A stretch of 64,000 nt of DNA, from positions 8,807 to 72,806 of the forward strand of contig NZ_JAYGIL010000033.1 in the NCBI RefSeq assembly GCF_034931025.1, read 5' to 3'. The DNA is from Arcicella gelida. GTDB lineage: Bacteria; Bacteroidota; Bacteroidia; Cytophagales; Spirosomataceae. The notes beneath the pieces are model-generated. The model was given only the letters and a program-made list of their open reading frames with translations, ran no database searches and was not told the origin of the DNA. Below are positions 9,269 through 18,095 of this stretch, one piece after another (position 1 is the stretch's first letter; each line of letters starts with the position of its first letter). The position numbers were made by a program, and so were the translations under genes.

Positions 9269-10810
9269 ATGAATTCACACGAAAAATTTAGAACCTACGA
9301 AGCATTTTTTATTCTTTTTGCCGTCATTTTTTATGTCGTAAGAAGACTTTTGGAAATTGCCCATGATTTTGATGAGTATATTGAATATCTTCAGCAAATT
9401 CCATTACCCAATCATATCATTTGGAGAGGTTTAGCTTCTTATGACCAATACCTTAATAATATTTTTCCAACAATTGCTGCCGCAGTACTTTTTACTGCGG
9501 CTTGGTTTGTTTTTCATTACTTTTTCTTTCCTGCCATCAAACAGAAAAACTATGATATACCAACTGTTTTATGGTTAGTTTTTGTTGTTATTTTAGTGCT
9601 TGCTAGTTGCTTTATTTACAAAGAATATAAACTTTTTTGGCGTTTTACTTATGATGTTCACAGGCATCCCATTGGCATTAAAATATTTTCACTTTTTAGG
9701 AAATTACATGTGCTTACGGATGCTTTTGGGTGCATTATCATCATCGCACTTTATGAAGTCGTTGCTCAATTATATTATTACACCGCCGATTTATTTGAAA
9801 AAGATCGCCAACCCAAACAACAGTTTTTGAATAACCTAATTTTGTTTTTAGCATTGGCTTCGATTTCTCTTTTTACACTTTTTGGAGAGGTTGCCAATTT
9901 AATTGTCGGTCTGAGCGGATTACTAATTGGGCTTCTACAGGTACTCTTAATTGCTGGTTTACATTATCTTTCTTTCAGCATTGTAATTCCTTATTTTGCC
10001 CAAATAAATTATGCAAAAAAGAATGAGCTTATCATTCCTATGCTTTGGCTTTTTGTATATGGCTTATTTAATATCATTCTCTATTTACTTTGGTACAAAA
10101 TTGCAGGTACTGGCTTTTACTTTAGCTTAATCATTCTTCCGCATTTATTGGGTTTCTTTTCTGCATTGGTTCGTTGGTTGTTTTTTCAGGAAAAAAAACA
10201 ATTACAAACACAAGTATTTCAAAAATCCGCTGAACTCATTACTTTACGTTCGCAGATTAATCCACATTTTTTATTCAATGCACTAAATACTTTGTATGCT
10301 GTGGCTTTGAAAGAAAATGCTGAAAAGACATCAAACGGAATACAAAAATTAGGCGATATGATGCGATTTATGTTGCATGAAAATCATCAAGAACGTATTC
10401 CACTAAGCAAAGAGATAGAGTATCTAGAAAATTTTATCGAAATCCAACGAATGCGTTTGGACGAATCGCATGATATTGAAATTAGGGTAAATATCCAGCA
10501 GCTTGACTACGAGATTTATATTGCTCCGATGTTATTGAATCCTTTTGTTGAGAATGCGTTTAAACATGGCATCAGTTTCAGAAAACCTTCTTGGATTTAC
10601 ATTACACTTACTTTTGATGCCCAAAAACTCTATTTTAAAGTACATAATTCATTGCATCCTAAAAATGAAAATGATACCGAAAAGCAATCGGGAATAGGTT
10701 TGGATAATGTACAAAAACGACTGGAATTGATATATCCTCAAAGACATACTTTAGAAATTCAACAATCTGAACAAGATTATTTTGTGTCGTTGACTTTAGG
10801 TATTTTTTAG
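9269..10810 (+). CDS. LytS/YehU-type membrane sensor histidine kinase
   Basis: The product has 513 residues. The first ~320 residues hold roughly eight hydrophobic segments. A His_kinase (PF06580-type) domain follows, with LRSQINPHFLFNALN carrying the phospho-accepting histidine. The ATPase part has NPFVENAFKHG as N-box and SGIGLDNVQKRLEL as G-box. This kinase type has a shortened ATPase domain and pairs with LytTR regulators; the gene downstream is exactly that, about 217 bp away on the same strand. The signal sensed by the membrane part is unknown. The large membrane sensor replaces the 7TM or 5TM-LYT module of better-known relatives. Confidence 0.92.
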   Translation: MNSHEKFRTYEAFFILFAVIFYVVRRLLEIAHDFDEYIEYLQQIPLPNHIIWRGLASYDQYLNNIFPTIAAAVLFTAAWFVFHYFFFPAIKQKNYDIPTVLWLVFVVILVLASCFIYKEYKLFWRFTYDVHRHPIGIKIFSLFRKLHVLTDAFGCIIIIALYEVVAQLYYYTADLFEKDRQPKQQFLNNLILFLALASISLFTLFGEVANLIVGLSGLLIGLLQVLLIAGLHYLSFSIVIPYFAQINYAKKNELIIPMLWLFVYGLFNIILYLLWYKIAGTGFYFSLIILPHLLGFFSALVRWLFFQEKKQLQTQVFQKSAELITLRSQINPHFLFNALNTLYAVALKENAEKTSNGIQKLGDMMRFMLHENHQERIPLSKEIEYLENFIEIQRMRLDESHDIEIRVNIQQLDYEIYIAPMLLNPFVENAFKHGISFRKPSWIYITLTFDAQKLYFKVHNSLHPKNENDTEKQSGIGLDNVQKRLELIYPQRHTLEIQQSEQDYFVSLTLGIF

Positions 10811-10875
10811 ATATATCTTTGAGTGATTGATATCGAATGGTCATATTTTACACCAAAGAATCAGTAGTGACAAGC

Positions 10876-10921
10876 CTTGCGATTGCCCACCCATTGTGTG
10901 CGGGCAACCGCAAGAGTTGCC
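10876..10921 (+). promoter_or_regulatory. Overlapping, mutually exclusive hairpins in the kinase-regulator spacer
   Basis: CTTGCGATTGCCC (10876-10888) pairs with GGGCAACCGCAAG (10902-10914) over 13 positions with one mismatch. The right arm also holds GGCAAC (10903-10908), which can instead pair perfectly with GTTGCC (10916-10921). Only one of the two stems can form at a time. The element is clearly more GC-rich than its surroundings. It may be an attenuator-like leader of the LytTR gene, a processing site, or a REP-like dispersed repeat. Confidence 0.5.
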
Positions 10922-11027
10922 GTTACAATTAGAAAAAGGTTCTAAAAGAAAATATCGAGTAATCAGGCTAATTATTATTTTGAAAATCAATTTTACAAAA
11001 AAATATAACAACAATTCACCACTTAAA

Positions 11028-11714
11028 ATGATTGCAATAGCCATCGACGATGAACCAAAAGCTTTAGAAGTAATACAGTTTCATGCTGCTAAAATTCCTT
11101 TTTTAGCATTAAAAGCCACTTTTACCGATGCTTTTGAGGCAATTCCTTATCTGCAAAATAATAAAGTAGATTTGATTTTCTTGGACATCAAAATGCCTGA
11201 TATTTCGGGCATCGACTTTGTGCATTGCTTACAAAAAGTACCCATGATAATTTTTACTACAGCGTATTCGGAGTACGCCGTACAGGGTTTTGAATTAGAT
11301 GCTGTTGATTATTTATTAAAGCCTTTTTCTTTAGCAAGATTTACCAAAGCTTGCAATAAAGCCTTGTCTATAAAAGAAAGTAAAGAAGTTGATGAACGTA
11401 ATTATGTTTTCATCAAAACAGGCTATGAAGAAGAAAAAGTATTGTTTGATGATTTACTCTATATTGAAGCCGAAGGAAATTATCTTACTTTTTTCTTGAA
11501 GAACAAAAAGCTTTTGAGTCGCCAAACCATGACGGATGTCCTACAAATATTGCCAGAAAAGTACTTTGTTAGAATTCATCGTTCTTACATCATCGCTTAT
11601 CAAAAAGTAAGCAAAATTGCTCGCCAATCTATCTTTATTCAAGAAACAGAAATCCCAGTCGGAGCGTCCTACGAAGAAAGTCTGTCTTTGATTAAAGATA
11701 AATTGAAGGCATAG
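11028..11714 (+). CDS. LytTR-family response regulator
   Basis: The product has 228 residues. The frame is open upstream to 10827, but the ATG at 11028 is chosen because MIAIAIDDEPKA is the normal start of a receiver domain. The receiver has the acidic pair (IDDE), the phospho-acceptor in LIFLDIKMPD (Asp53), FTTAYSEYA and the conserved Lys in YLLKPF. A LytTR DNA-binding domain fills about residues 130-228 (YIEAEGNYLTFFL, then YFVRIHRSYII). Target promoters are probably bound as direct repeats, as in other LytTR regulators. Its partner is the kinase just upstream. Confidence 0.93.
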   Translation: MIAIAIDDEPKALEVIQFHAAKIPFLALKATFTDAFEAIPYLQNNKVDLIFLDIKMPDISGIDFVHCLQKVPMIIFTTAYSEYAVQGFELDAVDYLLKPFSLARFTKACNKALSIKESKEVDERNYVFIKTGYEEEKVLFDDLLYIEAEGNYLTFFLKNKKLLSRQTMTDVLQILPEKYFVRIHRSYIIAYQKVSKIARQSIFIQETEIPVGASYEESLSLIKDKLKA

Positions 11715-11728
11715 CACAAATCTGTACC

Positions 11729-11745
11729 TCGACTTTCCAAGTCGA
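11729..11745. terminator. Small hairpin between convergent genes
   Basis: TCGACTT and AAGTCGA arms (7 bp, 3-nt loop) lie between the stop of the LytTR gene and the stop of the convergent membrane acyltransferase gene. There is no long T-run, so it is at best a weak bidirectional terminator. Confidence 0.4.
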
Positions 11746-11748
11746 ATC

Positions 11749-12942
11749 TCAAATTTTCAGTTTAATATTAAGCTTTCCCAATAAAGCTGTTATTCCAATA
11801 ACAATAAATGAGTAAACTAAAGATTTGATTAAACCGACAATGCCATCAGTAAGAAAATCAGGTAAAGCAATCCCCGATAAATCAGCAATGCTATAATACC
11901 AATAAGGAATTAAATAGCAGGTTAAAGTACTTGTTCCAGCAGTTTTAATACTTCTAAACCAAAATGCTTTTCCTTTAATATCAACTAAATAATAAACTAT
12001 TGCAAAAAAGATAAAAGCGATTCCACTACACAGAAAAACCCAAGTAGGTGTAGCTTGAATTTTAGAAATAATAAAGAAATTTCTGGCAATAAAACCAAGG
12101 ATGATGAGTACAAGACCAAACAATACGTATCTTCCAATCAATTGATATTGGTTTTCAATCTTTGAAAATTGTTCTAATAATACACTTGCCAAAATGCCAG
12201 AAAAGGCAAAAGCAAAGAAAGCTCCATTTCCTAAAATCCAATCAGAAGGGCCGTTAGTCCATATTTTTTGTAATAATCCTGCATGACCTGCAATTGTCAA
12301 AAGGTTGAAAAGTAAAAAGAAGAAGAGTAGTAAGGAAGTTTTTTGATAGGTAAACAAATAAATAATGGCTGATGTAAGGTAAGTCCAACCGATAAGACCT
12401 AAAATTCCCCACCATTGCGGCGTCATTCCTATTAAATTATCAGTTGTTCCTGCCTTAAAAATGTAGGCTAACCTTAGCAAAATAAGTACACCAATAATTT
12501 GTAAACCTAAAAAGATTTTACTTTTAAAAGTATCTGTTTTAGGATACACATTCCAGATAAGAAAAAAGCCAAGCACCATTAATATTTGAAAAATTTCGCT
12601 ACTCATTCCCGTTGCTTCCACATTAATTTCTGGAACATTCACCGTGAAAACGCCCATGATTAACAAAGCAACAGAACGAGTAACAATATGCTTGACTAAC
12701 TGTAAAGGAGTATCTCCTTTTGCGATGCGATTTTTAATGGCAAAAGGAATCGCCATGCCCAAAATAAATAAAAAGCAAGGGAAAACCACATCCGACAAAC
12801 CCAAGAAATCTTGGTTTGCTTCGGCATGTTCCAACCACAAAGGAACGTTTTTCAATGTCCAGAGGTCGTTTACAAAAATCATTAAAAGCATTGTTAATGC
12901 CCTGAATACATCTATTGAAAAAATACGTTTAGCGTTTCCCAT
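11749..12942 (-). CDS. DUF5009/NagX-like membrane acyltransferase (HGSNAT-like)
   Basis: The ATG at 12942 gives 397 residues (MGNAKRIFSIDVFRALTMLL); an in-frame TTG lies nine bases upstream. The protein is almost wholly hydrophobic, with about ten or eleven membrane segments. The N-terminal pattern (SIDVFRAL, MIFVNDLW, DVVFPCFLFILGMAIPFAI) is typical of the family related to heparan-alpha-glucosaminide N-acetyltransferase. Relatives are found in N-acetylglucosamine and chitin loci. The GH20 gene lies immediately upstream with a gap of only about 13 bp, so the two are cotranscribed, and an N-acetylhexosamine substrate is likely but inferred. Confidence 0.85.
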   Translation of the reverse strand: MGNAKRIFSIDVFRALTMLLMIFVNDLWTLKNVPLWLEHAEANQDFLGLSDVVFPCFLFILGMAIPFAIKNRIAKGDTPLQLVKHIVTRSVALLIMGVFTVNVPEINVEATGMSSEIFQILMVLGFFLIWNVYPKTDTFKSKIFLGLQIIGVLILLRLAYIFKAGTTDNLIGMTPQWWGILGLIGWTYLTSAIIYLFTYQKTSLLLFFFLLFNLLTIAGHAGLLQKIWTNGPSDWILGNGAFFAFAFSGILASVLLEQFSKIENQYQLIGRYVLFGLVLIILGFIARNFFIISKIQATPTWVFLCSGIAFIFFAIVYYLVDIKGKAFWFRSIKTAGTSTLTCYLIPYWYYSIADLSGIALPDFLTDGIVGLIKSLVYSFIVIGITALLGKLNIKLKI

Positions 12943-12955
12943 TGGCTTCAAATGA

Positions 12956-14065
12956 TTACTTTATTTGCTGATTGATTTCGGTAAACATGGCTTTAAAACA
13001 GTTGGTAGCGGAGTTTTCTTCTACTGGTTTGTTGGGATTTCTTCCATAAAACTCATCCAAAAATGATTCTGCACCCGACCAAACCGTTTGCATCATCCCT
13101 TGAAAATGTGGTTTCATCGTGGCAGTGGACGATTGTCTGAATTTAAGCATATCTTGCGTTTGAATGACTGCAAATTTGGGCATTCTCCAAGGACAAGTAA
13201 TTACATCAAAACCTTTCATAGCAAAATAAACAGCGGTTTGGTCGGGGCGTTCGTAATGCCAATCGCAAATGGTGATGTCTTTGGCTATCAAATCTATTGC
13301 TTTGTGTGTATTGTTAAAACTGCCTTCCCACATACCGATTCCTGTGGTTTTTCCATCAATTAGTCGGTCGCCCCAAATCCAGAGTTTTCTATTTTTTAAA
13401 GCTAAATGATTTCTGATTTCATTTACTTCGCCTGCAAATAATTCAGCTTTATCTCTGCCCGAACATCTCGGACATTTATCATCGCCAATGTAAAATACTT
13501 CGTCCATTCCTGCATGGAAAGCATTCGTTTCAAAGACATCACAAATTTCATCCATCAACGCAAAAACTACTTGATGCACTGTTGGATGTAGCGGACAATA
13601 ACTTTTACAATATAAACCGTCTGGATTAGGCCAAACATATTTTTCTGGCATTTTTACGGCTGGTGTTTCGTCAAATTCAGGATATACTTTTATCAGATTT
13701 GTTGTAATACTTGCCCAAGACTGATGCCCCAATAAATTGATTTGCGGAATGATACGAATATTATTTTTCTTACAAACGCTAACCAGTTTTTTAACATCTT
13801 TCTTAGAAAGTGCTTCGGGGTCACGGAGTTCTGGATGGCTTTCGAATTGATAGTTATAATCAACTCTGAGTATGAGTGTATTTACTTGTCTGGGTGCTAA
13901 TTCTTCTTGAATAAACTTGACAAAATCATCTACTTTTTGAGGTTTTGGTGCTGAAATACAAAAGCCACGAGTAGGAAGCAAGCTATCAATTTTGGATTGT
14001 GCCAATAAACTATTCCAGAAAGTAGCACAGAAACTAACAAAGAGTAAGAGAGAAAACTTAGCCAT
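12956..14065 (-). CDS. Glycoside hydrolase family 20-like protein (beta-N-acetylhexosaminidase fold)
   Basis: The product has 369 residues with an N-terminal signal peptide (cleavage after about residue 22, SLLAQ), so it is exported. It resembles the GH20 catalytic barrel: NTLILRVDYNYQF, IIPQINLLGHQSW, and the motif FHAGMDEVFYIGD, where the Asp-Glu pair would be the catalytic residues. A CPRCSG segment is an unusual insertion close to the active site. It is shorter than classic hexosaminidases and lacks the N-terminal GH20b domain. It is cotranscribed with the DUF5009/NagX-like gene, which points to N-acetylated amino-sugar metabolism. Exact activity cannot be read from sequence. Confidence 0.82.
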   Translation of the reverse strand: MAKFSLLLFVSFCATFWNSLLAQSKIDSLLPTRGFCISAPKPQKVDDFVKFIQEELAPRQVNTLILRVDYNYQFESHPELRDPEALSKKDVKKLVSVCKKNNIRIIPQINLLGHQSWASITTNLIKVYPEFDETPAVKMPEKYVWPNPDGLYCKSYCPLHPTVHQVVFALMDEICDVFETNAFHAGMDEVFYIGDDKCPRCSGRDKAELFAGEVNEIRNHLALKNRKLWIWGDRLIDGKTTGIGMWEGSFNNTHKAIDLIAKDITICDWHYERPDQTAVYFAMKGFDVITCPWRMPKFAVIQTQDMLKFRQSSTATMKPHFQGMMQTVWSGAESFLDEFYGRNPNKPVEENSATNCFKAMFTEINQQIK

Positions 14066-14229
14066 GATGAAGAGGAATTTTTAAATTAGATAACACTACA
14101 ATTTGGCTAAATTCAATAAGGATAACAAGGCGTTTTAGCCTAAAAGCAGACAAAACAGGTCAGTTTTAGGCTTATAAAATAAACAAATCGGAAATATGTT
14201 ACTTGGTGAGCTATAAATGAATATGGAAA

Positions 14230-14667
14230 TCAGAAATTATCATAATAAGTAAAATCCTTTGTGATTACTCCATTTTCAATCGTGAAGATGGTACAAATGG
14301 GTAAAACAAAAGCAGATTTATCTGGAGCAGTGCCTTTTGAAATAAATTCTACAACGATATGTTTTTCGCCAGCGGGATAAATATTGGTGATAGAATCTTT
14401 AAGGTCTGGAAAAGCTTGGCTTAATTCGCTGTACTTTTTAATCGTTTGTTCATGCGTTTGCTTGACGATACTTTGACCTAAAGATGGGTCTTTGAAATCG
14501 GCGGTATCGGCATACATACTTGCCATTTTTGTCCAATCATGTTGATTGAAATACTCAAAATATTGTTTGATAAACGCCTCGTGAGGATTGGCAGAAGTGC
14601 TTGGTTTTTCAGTAGAATTACAAGCGAAACAAGTGAATGAAATAATAACTAGAACAAGGTTTTTCAT
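14230..14667 (-). CDS. SnoaL/NTF2-like lipoprotein
   Basis: The product has 145 residues with a lipoprotein signal (lipobox CFAC, Cys16). The mature part reads as a SnoaL-like NTF2 fold: AFIKQYFEYFNQHDWTKM, MYADTADFKDPSLG and the C-terminal strand GVITKDFTYYDNF. Such domains bind or isomerise small molecules, but many act only as binding modules, so no reaction is assigned. It lies 6 bp downstream of a small membrane protein gene, probably in one transcript. Confidence 0.75.
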   Translation of the reverse strand: MKNLVLVIISFTCFACNSTEKPSTSANPHEAFIKQYFEYFNQHDWTKMASMYADTADFKDPSLGQSIVKQTHEQTIKKYSELSQAFPDLKDSITNIYPAGEKHIVVEFISKGTAPDKSAFVLPICTIFTIENGVITKDFTYYDNF

Positions 14668-14673
14668 GTGTTT

Positions 14674-14883
14674 TCAAGGTTTAAGTTTGACTTCAAATTT
14701 GTTGGATAAATATACAGTTAAAATACCTGAAAAAACTCCGAATACATACCAAAGTATATCTAAAGTATCATAATTTTTTAGCCATATTTTTATTGTTTCA
14801 AAACCATTTGGATATTTAGCCAAATAAAATGCCAATACAAAAGAGAGTGCTGAAAATATACGAGTCGAGTGTTGGGTTTTCAT
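14674..14883 (-). CDS. Small two-segment membrane protein, unknown
   Basis: The product has 69 residues with two hydrophobic stretches (IFSALSFVLAFYLA and LWYVFGVFSGILTVYL) and a basic N-terminus. I do not recognise a family. The next gene (SnoaL-like lipoprotein) begins 6 bp after its stop, which supports real translation and cotranscription. Confidence 0.6.
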   Translation of the reverse strand: MKTQHSTRIFSALSFVLAFYLAKYPNGFETIKIWLKNYDTLDILWYVFGVFSGILTVYLSNKFEVKLKP

Positions 14884-14987
14884 TGGCTTTATTTTTTCGG
14901 TTGAGTAGATTTTGGTTTTATGGCTTTGAATATAAGCTTCCTAGTGTCTCAAAGTTAATAAGCTGAAATAGATTAGGGAAATGATAT

Positions 14988-16100
14988 TTATAAATTTAGA
15001 CTTGCTTTAGTTGCATAATATTCCTCTATGCTTGAAAATGGAACTAGACCAACTGTAGGGTCAAAATAATCAAATAGCATTTCCATATTTATCTTTTGAA
15101 ATAAATTTGAACTCTCTATTGCTTCTTTTGTGAAAAAGCTTCCACTATACTCTTGCATTATCTGAAAAATGAATAAGAATAAAGCTTCATATTCTGTTAT
15201 CTCATTTCTAATTATATCATAAAAAAATATCATATCTTTAGAATCGATTATTCCTTTATTTTTTGAAATAGAGATATAATTTAGAAGTAATCGTAAAGAC
15301 TCTAAGTATGAGATTATATTTTTGTAAATACCTGCTTTAGAATGTAAAACTTCGTTTAACTCGAACTTATCATAATAACGAAACAAGTCAGGATTACTTA
15401 AATCTATTACCCTAAAGCTGTTGGAATCTGTGGTACTATTAAGTGATTTAATATATAAAACACATTCTGAATCATTATTATTTGAAAGGTAATTATTTAT
15501 ACCAAAAAACATCGGGTAGCCAATATTATAAATGGATTTGCTGAAAAATACATACCTGTTCTCTAAATCAGTGTTTAGTTGTTGTTCAAAACTTTCTTTG
15601 TTAGAGTAATCTAGTTCATTACAATTGTAAGTATAAAAGTATATTTTTCGATGAAATTCGAAATATCTTAAAGCATATTGAAAAAAATCATGGTTTTGGT
15701 CTGATGAATTTGCTTCATTTCTTTTTAAGTTACAAATAGCCAATAATTCAAAAAACCTATTTTCAAACGTTGCCCTATTACCGTCTTTAAATTGTATTTG
15801 AAACTGTTCGGCTTGCTGCCTATTTGCTTTCACTTGCTCCATAAAAGCCCAGTATGTTAAAAGTGCAGCTATTATTGCTACAATTGGTCCAAGTGTTCCA
15901 CCAAGAGTGTCTCCTAACGGGCCAGTAGATTCAACAATTTCTTTTAAGCTACTTGCAAAATCTACATCATTATTAATTGAATGGAAAATTGCTAATACTA
16001 ATAATAAAAACGGAATAGCTAAATAGATGATAATTATCATAATTATCATGGAAATACCTTTTTTAAAGTACTTATTTTCTGTTGATGATTCTAAATTCAT
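14988..16100 (-). CDS. putAbiC-like protein (putative phage abortive infection)
   Basis: The product has 370 residues. Two N-terminal membrane segments (about 15-40 and 68-88) surround STGPLGDTLGGTLGPIVAI. That sequence and the following helix (TYWAFMEQVKANRQQAEQF) are the signature of the family annotated as putative phage abortive infection protein (PF16872). A cytosolic helical region follows (FENRFFELLAICN). It stands alone, with no antitoxin or kinase partner. The leftward SnoaL/membrane gene pair is about 100 bp away, so cotranscription is possible. The defence role is inferred from family annotation only. Confidence 0.78.
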   Translation of the reverse strand: MNLESSTENKYFKKGISMIIMIIIIYLAIPFLLLVLAIFHSINNDVDFASSLKEIVESTGPLGDTLGGTLGPIVAIIAALLTYWAFMEQVKANRQQAEQFQIQFKDGNRATFENRFFELLAICNLKRNEANSSDQNHDFFQYALRYFEFHRKIYFYTYNCNELDYSNKESFEQQLNTDLENRYVFFSKSIYNIGYPMFFGINNYLSNNNDSECVLYIKSLNSTTDSNSFRVIDLSNPDLFRYYDKFELNEVLHSKAGIYKNIISYLESLRLLLNYISISKNKGIIDSKDMIFFYDIIRNEITEYEALFLFIFQIMQEYSGSFFTKEAIESSNLFQKINMEMLFDYFDPTVGLVPFSSIEEYYATKASLNL

Positions 16101-16347
16101 TAGGGTGTATTTTTAGGATTAATATTCCCTAAATTACTTTTAAAATCACAATGATGAAATAGTTACTTCTTTTTTATCAATAAATTCTTTTAGAAAGTTA
16201 GAAATGATGATAAGGGAGTATTTTTATAAAATCCATTTAAATTACTCATGGCTAGACTTCAATTCATGCCATCAGTAAAGAGTATTTATATTCCTATCAA
16301 GAATTGAATAAAATAAAGCAGCTCAATAACATTTTTCAGAAAGCCTT

Positions 16348-16515
16348 CAAATTATCAAAAAGACAGGCAAACCTATCTTTGAGATTGGATGACCTATTAA
16401 AAAGAGAGGAAAACCTATCTCTGATATAGGACGACCTATCAAAAAGATGGAACAAGCTATCTCCGAGATAGGACAACTTATCAAAAAGATGGTAAATCCT
16501 ATCTCGGAGATAGGA
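16348..16515. repeat. 42-bp palindromic minisatellite, copy A (about 4 units)
   Basis: Four 42-bp units lie at 16348-16389, 16390-16431, 16432-16473 and 16474-16515. Each contains a palindrome of the type CCTATCTC-n-GAGATAGG followed, on the minus strand, by a TTTTTGATAG stretch. Units 1 and 2 (counted from the right end) match units 1 and 2 of the array at 51718-51944, including unit-specific variants. 42 bp is 14 codons, so frames stay open through the array (a 72-codon minus frame, 16336-16554), but this looks like a by-product of the repeat. Confidence 0.9.
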
Positions 16516-16615
16516 TTCGTTTGGTTTGTTGTTCAAAAATAAGCATAAAACCAAATAATATTCTAAATTAGTATTAACGACTTTTTGAAATTTGTCAAAG
16601 CTCTTAGGGATGTAT
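16516..16615. repeat. Conserved flank of palindromic minisatellite copy A
   Basis: Read on the minus strand, this segment has the same order of blocks as 51615-51717: AGCTTTGACAA, then AATATTATTTGGTTTT, a TTATTTTTGAA block, and AAACCAAACGAATCC, which joins the first repeat unit. TTTGGTTT and AAACCAAA inside it form an inverted repeat preserved at both loci. The flank shows that the two arrays are copies of one element and did not arise independently. Confidence 0.8.
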
Positions 16616-17093
16616 TCCCTTTGGGATTTATTTATATCAAGTGTACAAAAACGACATCAAGAAAACATATTCCTGATGCCATTTTTGATTAATCGTACTA
16701 AGTTAATTCAGTTAAAAACCGCAATTTCTTGCTTAAAAGAAGGAGTGTTGGTACTTGAAAATTGGGGTAAAAAGAGGAAATAATTATCCTTTTTATGCTT
16801 ATGCTTCGTAAATAAGTAGCAAATATTTATGGTCACTTTTCGCCCAAAAACAACTTGTAATCAGTAATAAAAGGTGAAATAGCCTATTTTTCTTAACCAC
16901 ATGATAATGTGCTTCGTTTGCTAAAGACAGCCGATGTGCGTAAATTTGAGGAAAATTGCCGACGATTATTTGTTACATATTGATTTTCAATACTCTTTCT
17001 GTTTCTATTTAAGCTATGATAAGCATCATGGCACGATTTTCTTATCAAATACATTGAGGTAATCCTTGCTTTTTATTTTACTATTCAAATATC

Positions 17094-18059
17094 ATGAAAA
17101 AACTTTCTATCTTTTTTGTAGCCATTTTAGTGGCTTTGGTTTCTGCTTGCGGTGTTACGCCAGATATTCAACCAACAACTGTTGACAATACTTTGCCTGC
17201 TGCAACGGGTGGACTAGATGTTACTTTTACTGACCCAACGATCAATGCTACGTCGTCTGTAGTAGCGGCTAATGGCGATAATGTAAACGTTTCGTTATTA
17301 ATTAAAAAAACAGCATCGGGTGGTAAGCCACGTATCATGAGAGTATTTGTTGAGACTACTGCAAATTACCGTCCTGCTAATGCAACGCCTTTGTTTGAAA
17401 TTAAATTGAAAAATAAGGACGAGCAAACACAAACAATTGAATACACTGTTTCGCCAACTTCTGGAAAAGTATATATTCACTTTGATGTGTATGATAATAC
17501 TTCAACTGATGCCAACAGTACTTCGGCTAACGTAACTCGTAGAACTTTGGTAGTGAATGTTTCTTCACAAGCACAGATTGCTTCTTGGCCTTCAATTACT
17601 TTAGGGGCACAGTCGAATGCGGCAGGTTCAAGAGTAACTTCTGCAACGGGAGATATTTATAAAGTATGTGACTTAGATTCGAACATGAAGTATGTAGATA
17701 TTACGTATGCTTCTGTAGGTTCGCCTGTAAAATCTACCTTGATGTCTAATCCAGCTAGAAGTGCAAACTTTAGTTTAAGCACTGTTGCTACTGCTACAGA
17801 TTGTTCAGGTTCTTATACAGGTGGAGGTTCTGCTACTTATTTTGCAGTGGCACCAACTGCGGTTGATTTTGCTACGGCTGATGATTTAACATTGGGTGCT
17901 TTAAGTATCTCGAATACTGCACCACAATTTATTGCGATTGAAGCAGGGAAAGTTTATGCTTTCTTGAACGGTAGAGGCAAGAAAGGACTTATCAAAGTAA
18001 ACAGTGTAGTAGCGGGTGTGGCTGGTACTGTTAGCCTTGATATTAAAGTACAGAAATAG
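17094..18059 (+). CDS. Lipoprotein of unknown function
   Basis: The product has 321 residues. It begins with a clear lipoprotein signal (VALVSAC, Cys19) followed by a Thr/Pro/Asp-rich linker. The rest is rich in Thr, Ser, Ala and beta-type sequence, with no enzyme motif that I recognise. Two cysteines remain in the mature part (KVCDLDSNM and TDCSGSY), close enough to form a disulphide. It is a single-gene unit closed by a strong terminator. Codon use is like its neighbours. Confidence 0.8.
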   Translation: MKKLSIFFVAILVALVSACGVTPDIQPTTVDNTLPAATGGLDVTFTDPTINATSSVVAANGDNVNVSLLIKKTASGGKPRIMRVFVETTANYRPANATPLFEIKLKNKDEQTQTIEYTVSPTSGKVYIHFDVYDNTSTDANSTSANVTRRTLVVNVSSQAQIASWPSITLGAQSNAAGSRVTSATGDIYKVCDLDSNMKYVDITYASVGSPVKSTLMSNPARSANFSLSTVATATDCSGSYTGGGSATYFAVAPTAVDFATADDLTLGALSISNTAPQFIAIEAGKVYAFLNGRGKKGLIKVNSVVAGVAGTVSLDIKVQK

Positions 18060-18095
18060 AAGGTTATTGATGACCTAATAATTCATACGACTGAA

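Larger units (their letters stand above)
16101..17093. other. About 1-kb region between divergent genes; holds the minisatellite
   Basis: The region lies between the starts of the putAbiC gene (leftward) and a lipoprotein gene (rightward). Apart from the minisatellite and its flank, it is AT-rich and shows no convincing gene. A 63-codon frame at 16592-16783 starts with TTG and resembles nothing I know. Confidence 0.5.

Noticed and set aside
16348..16515. Possible CRISPR array
   Set aside because: The whole 42-bp unit is repeated with no unique spacers, and no cas gene is present.
16336..16554. Minus-strand 72-codon frame with 14-residue repeats
   Set aside because: It lies entirely on the 42-bp minisatellite; open frames follow from the period being divisible by three. 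No start context or known domain supports it.
16592..16783. 63-codon plus-strand frame
   Set aside because: Starts with TTG inside the minisatellite flank and has no recognisable sequence features.
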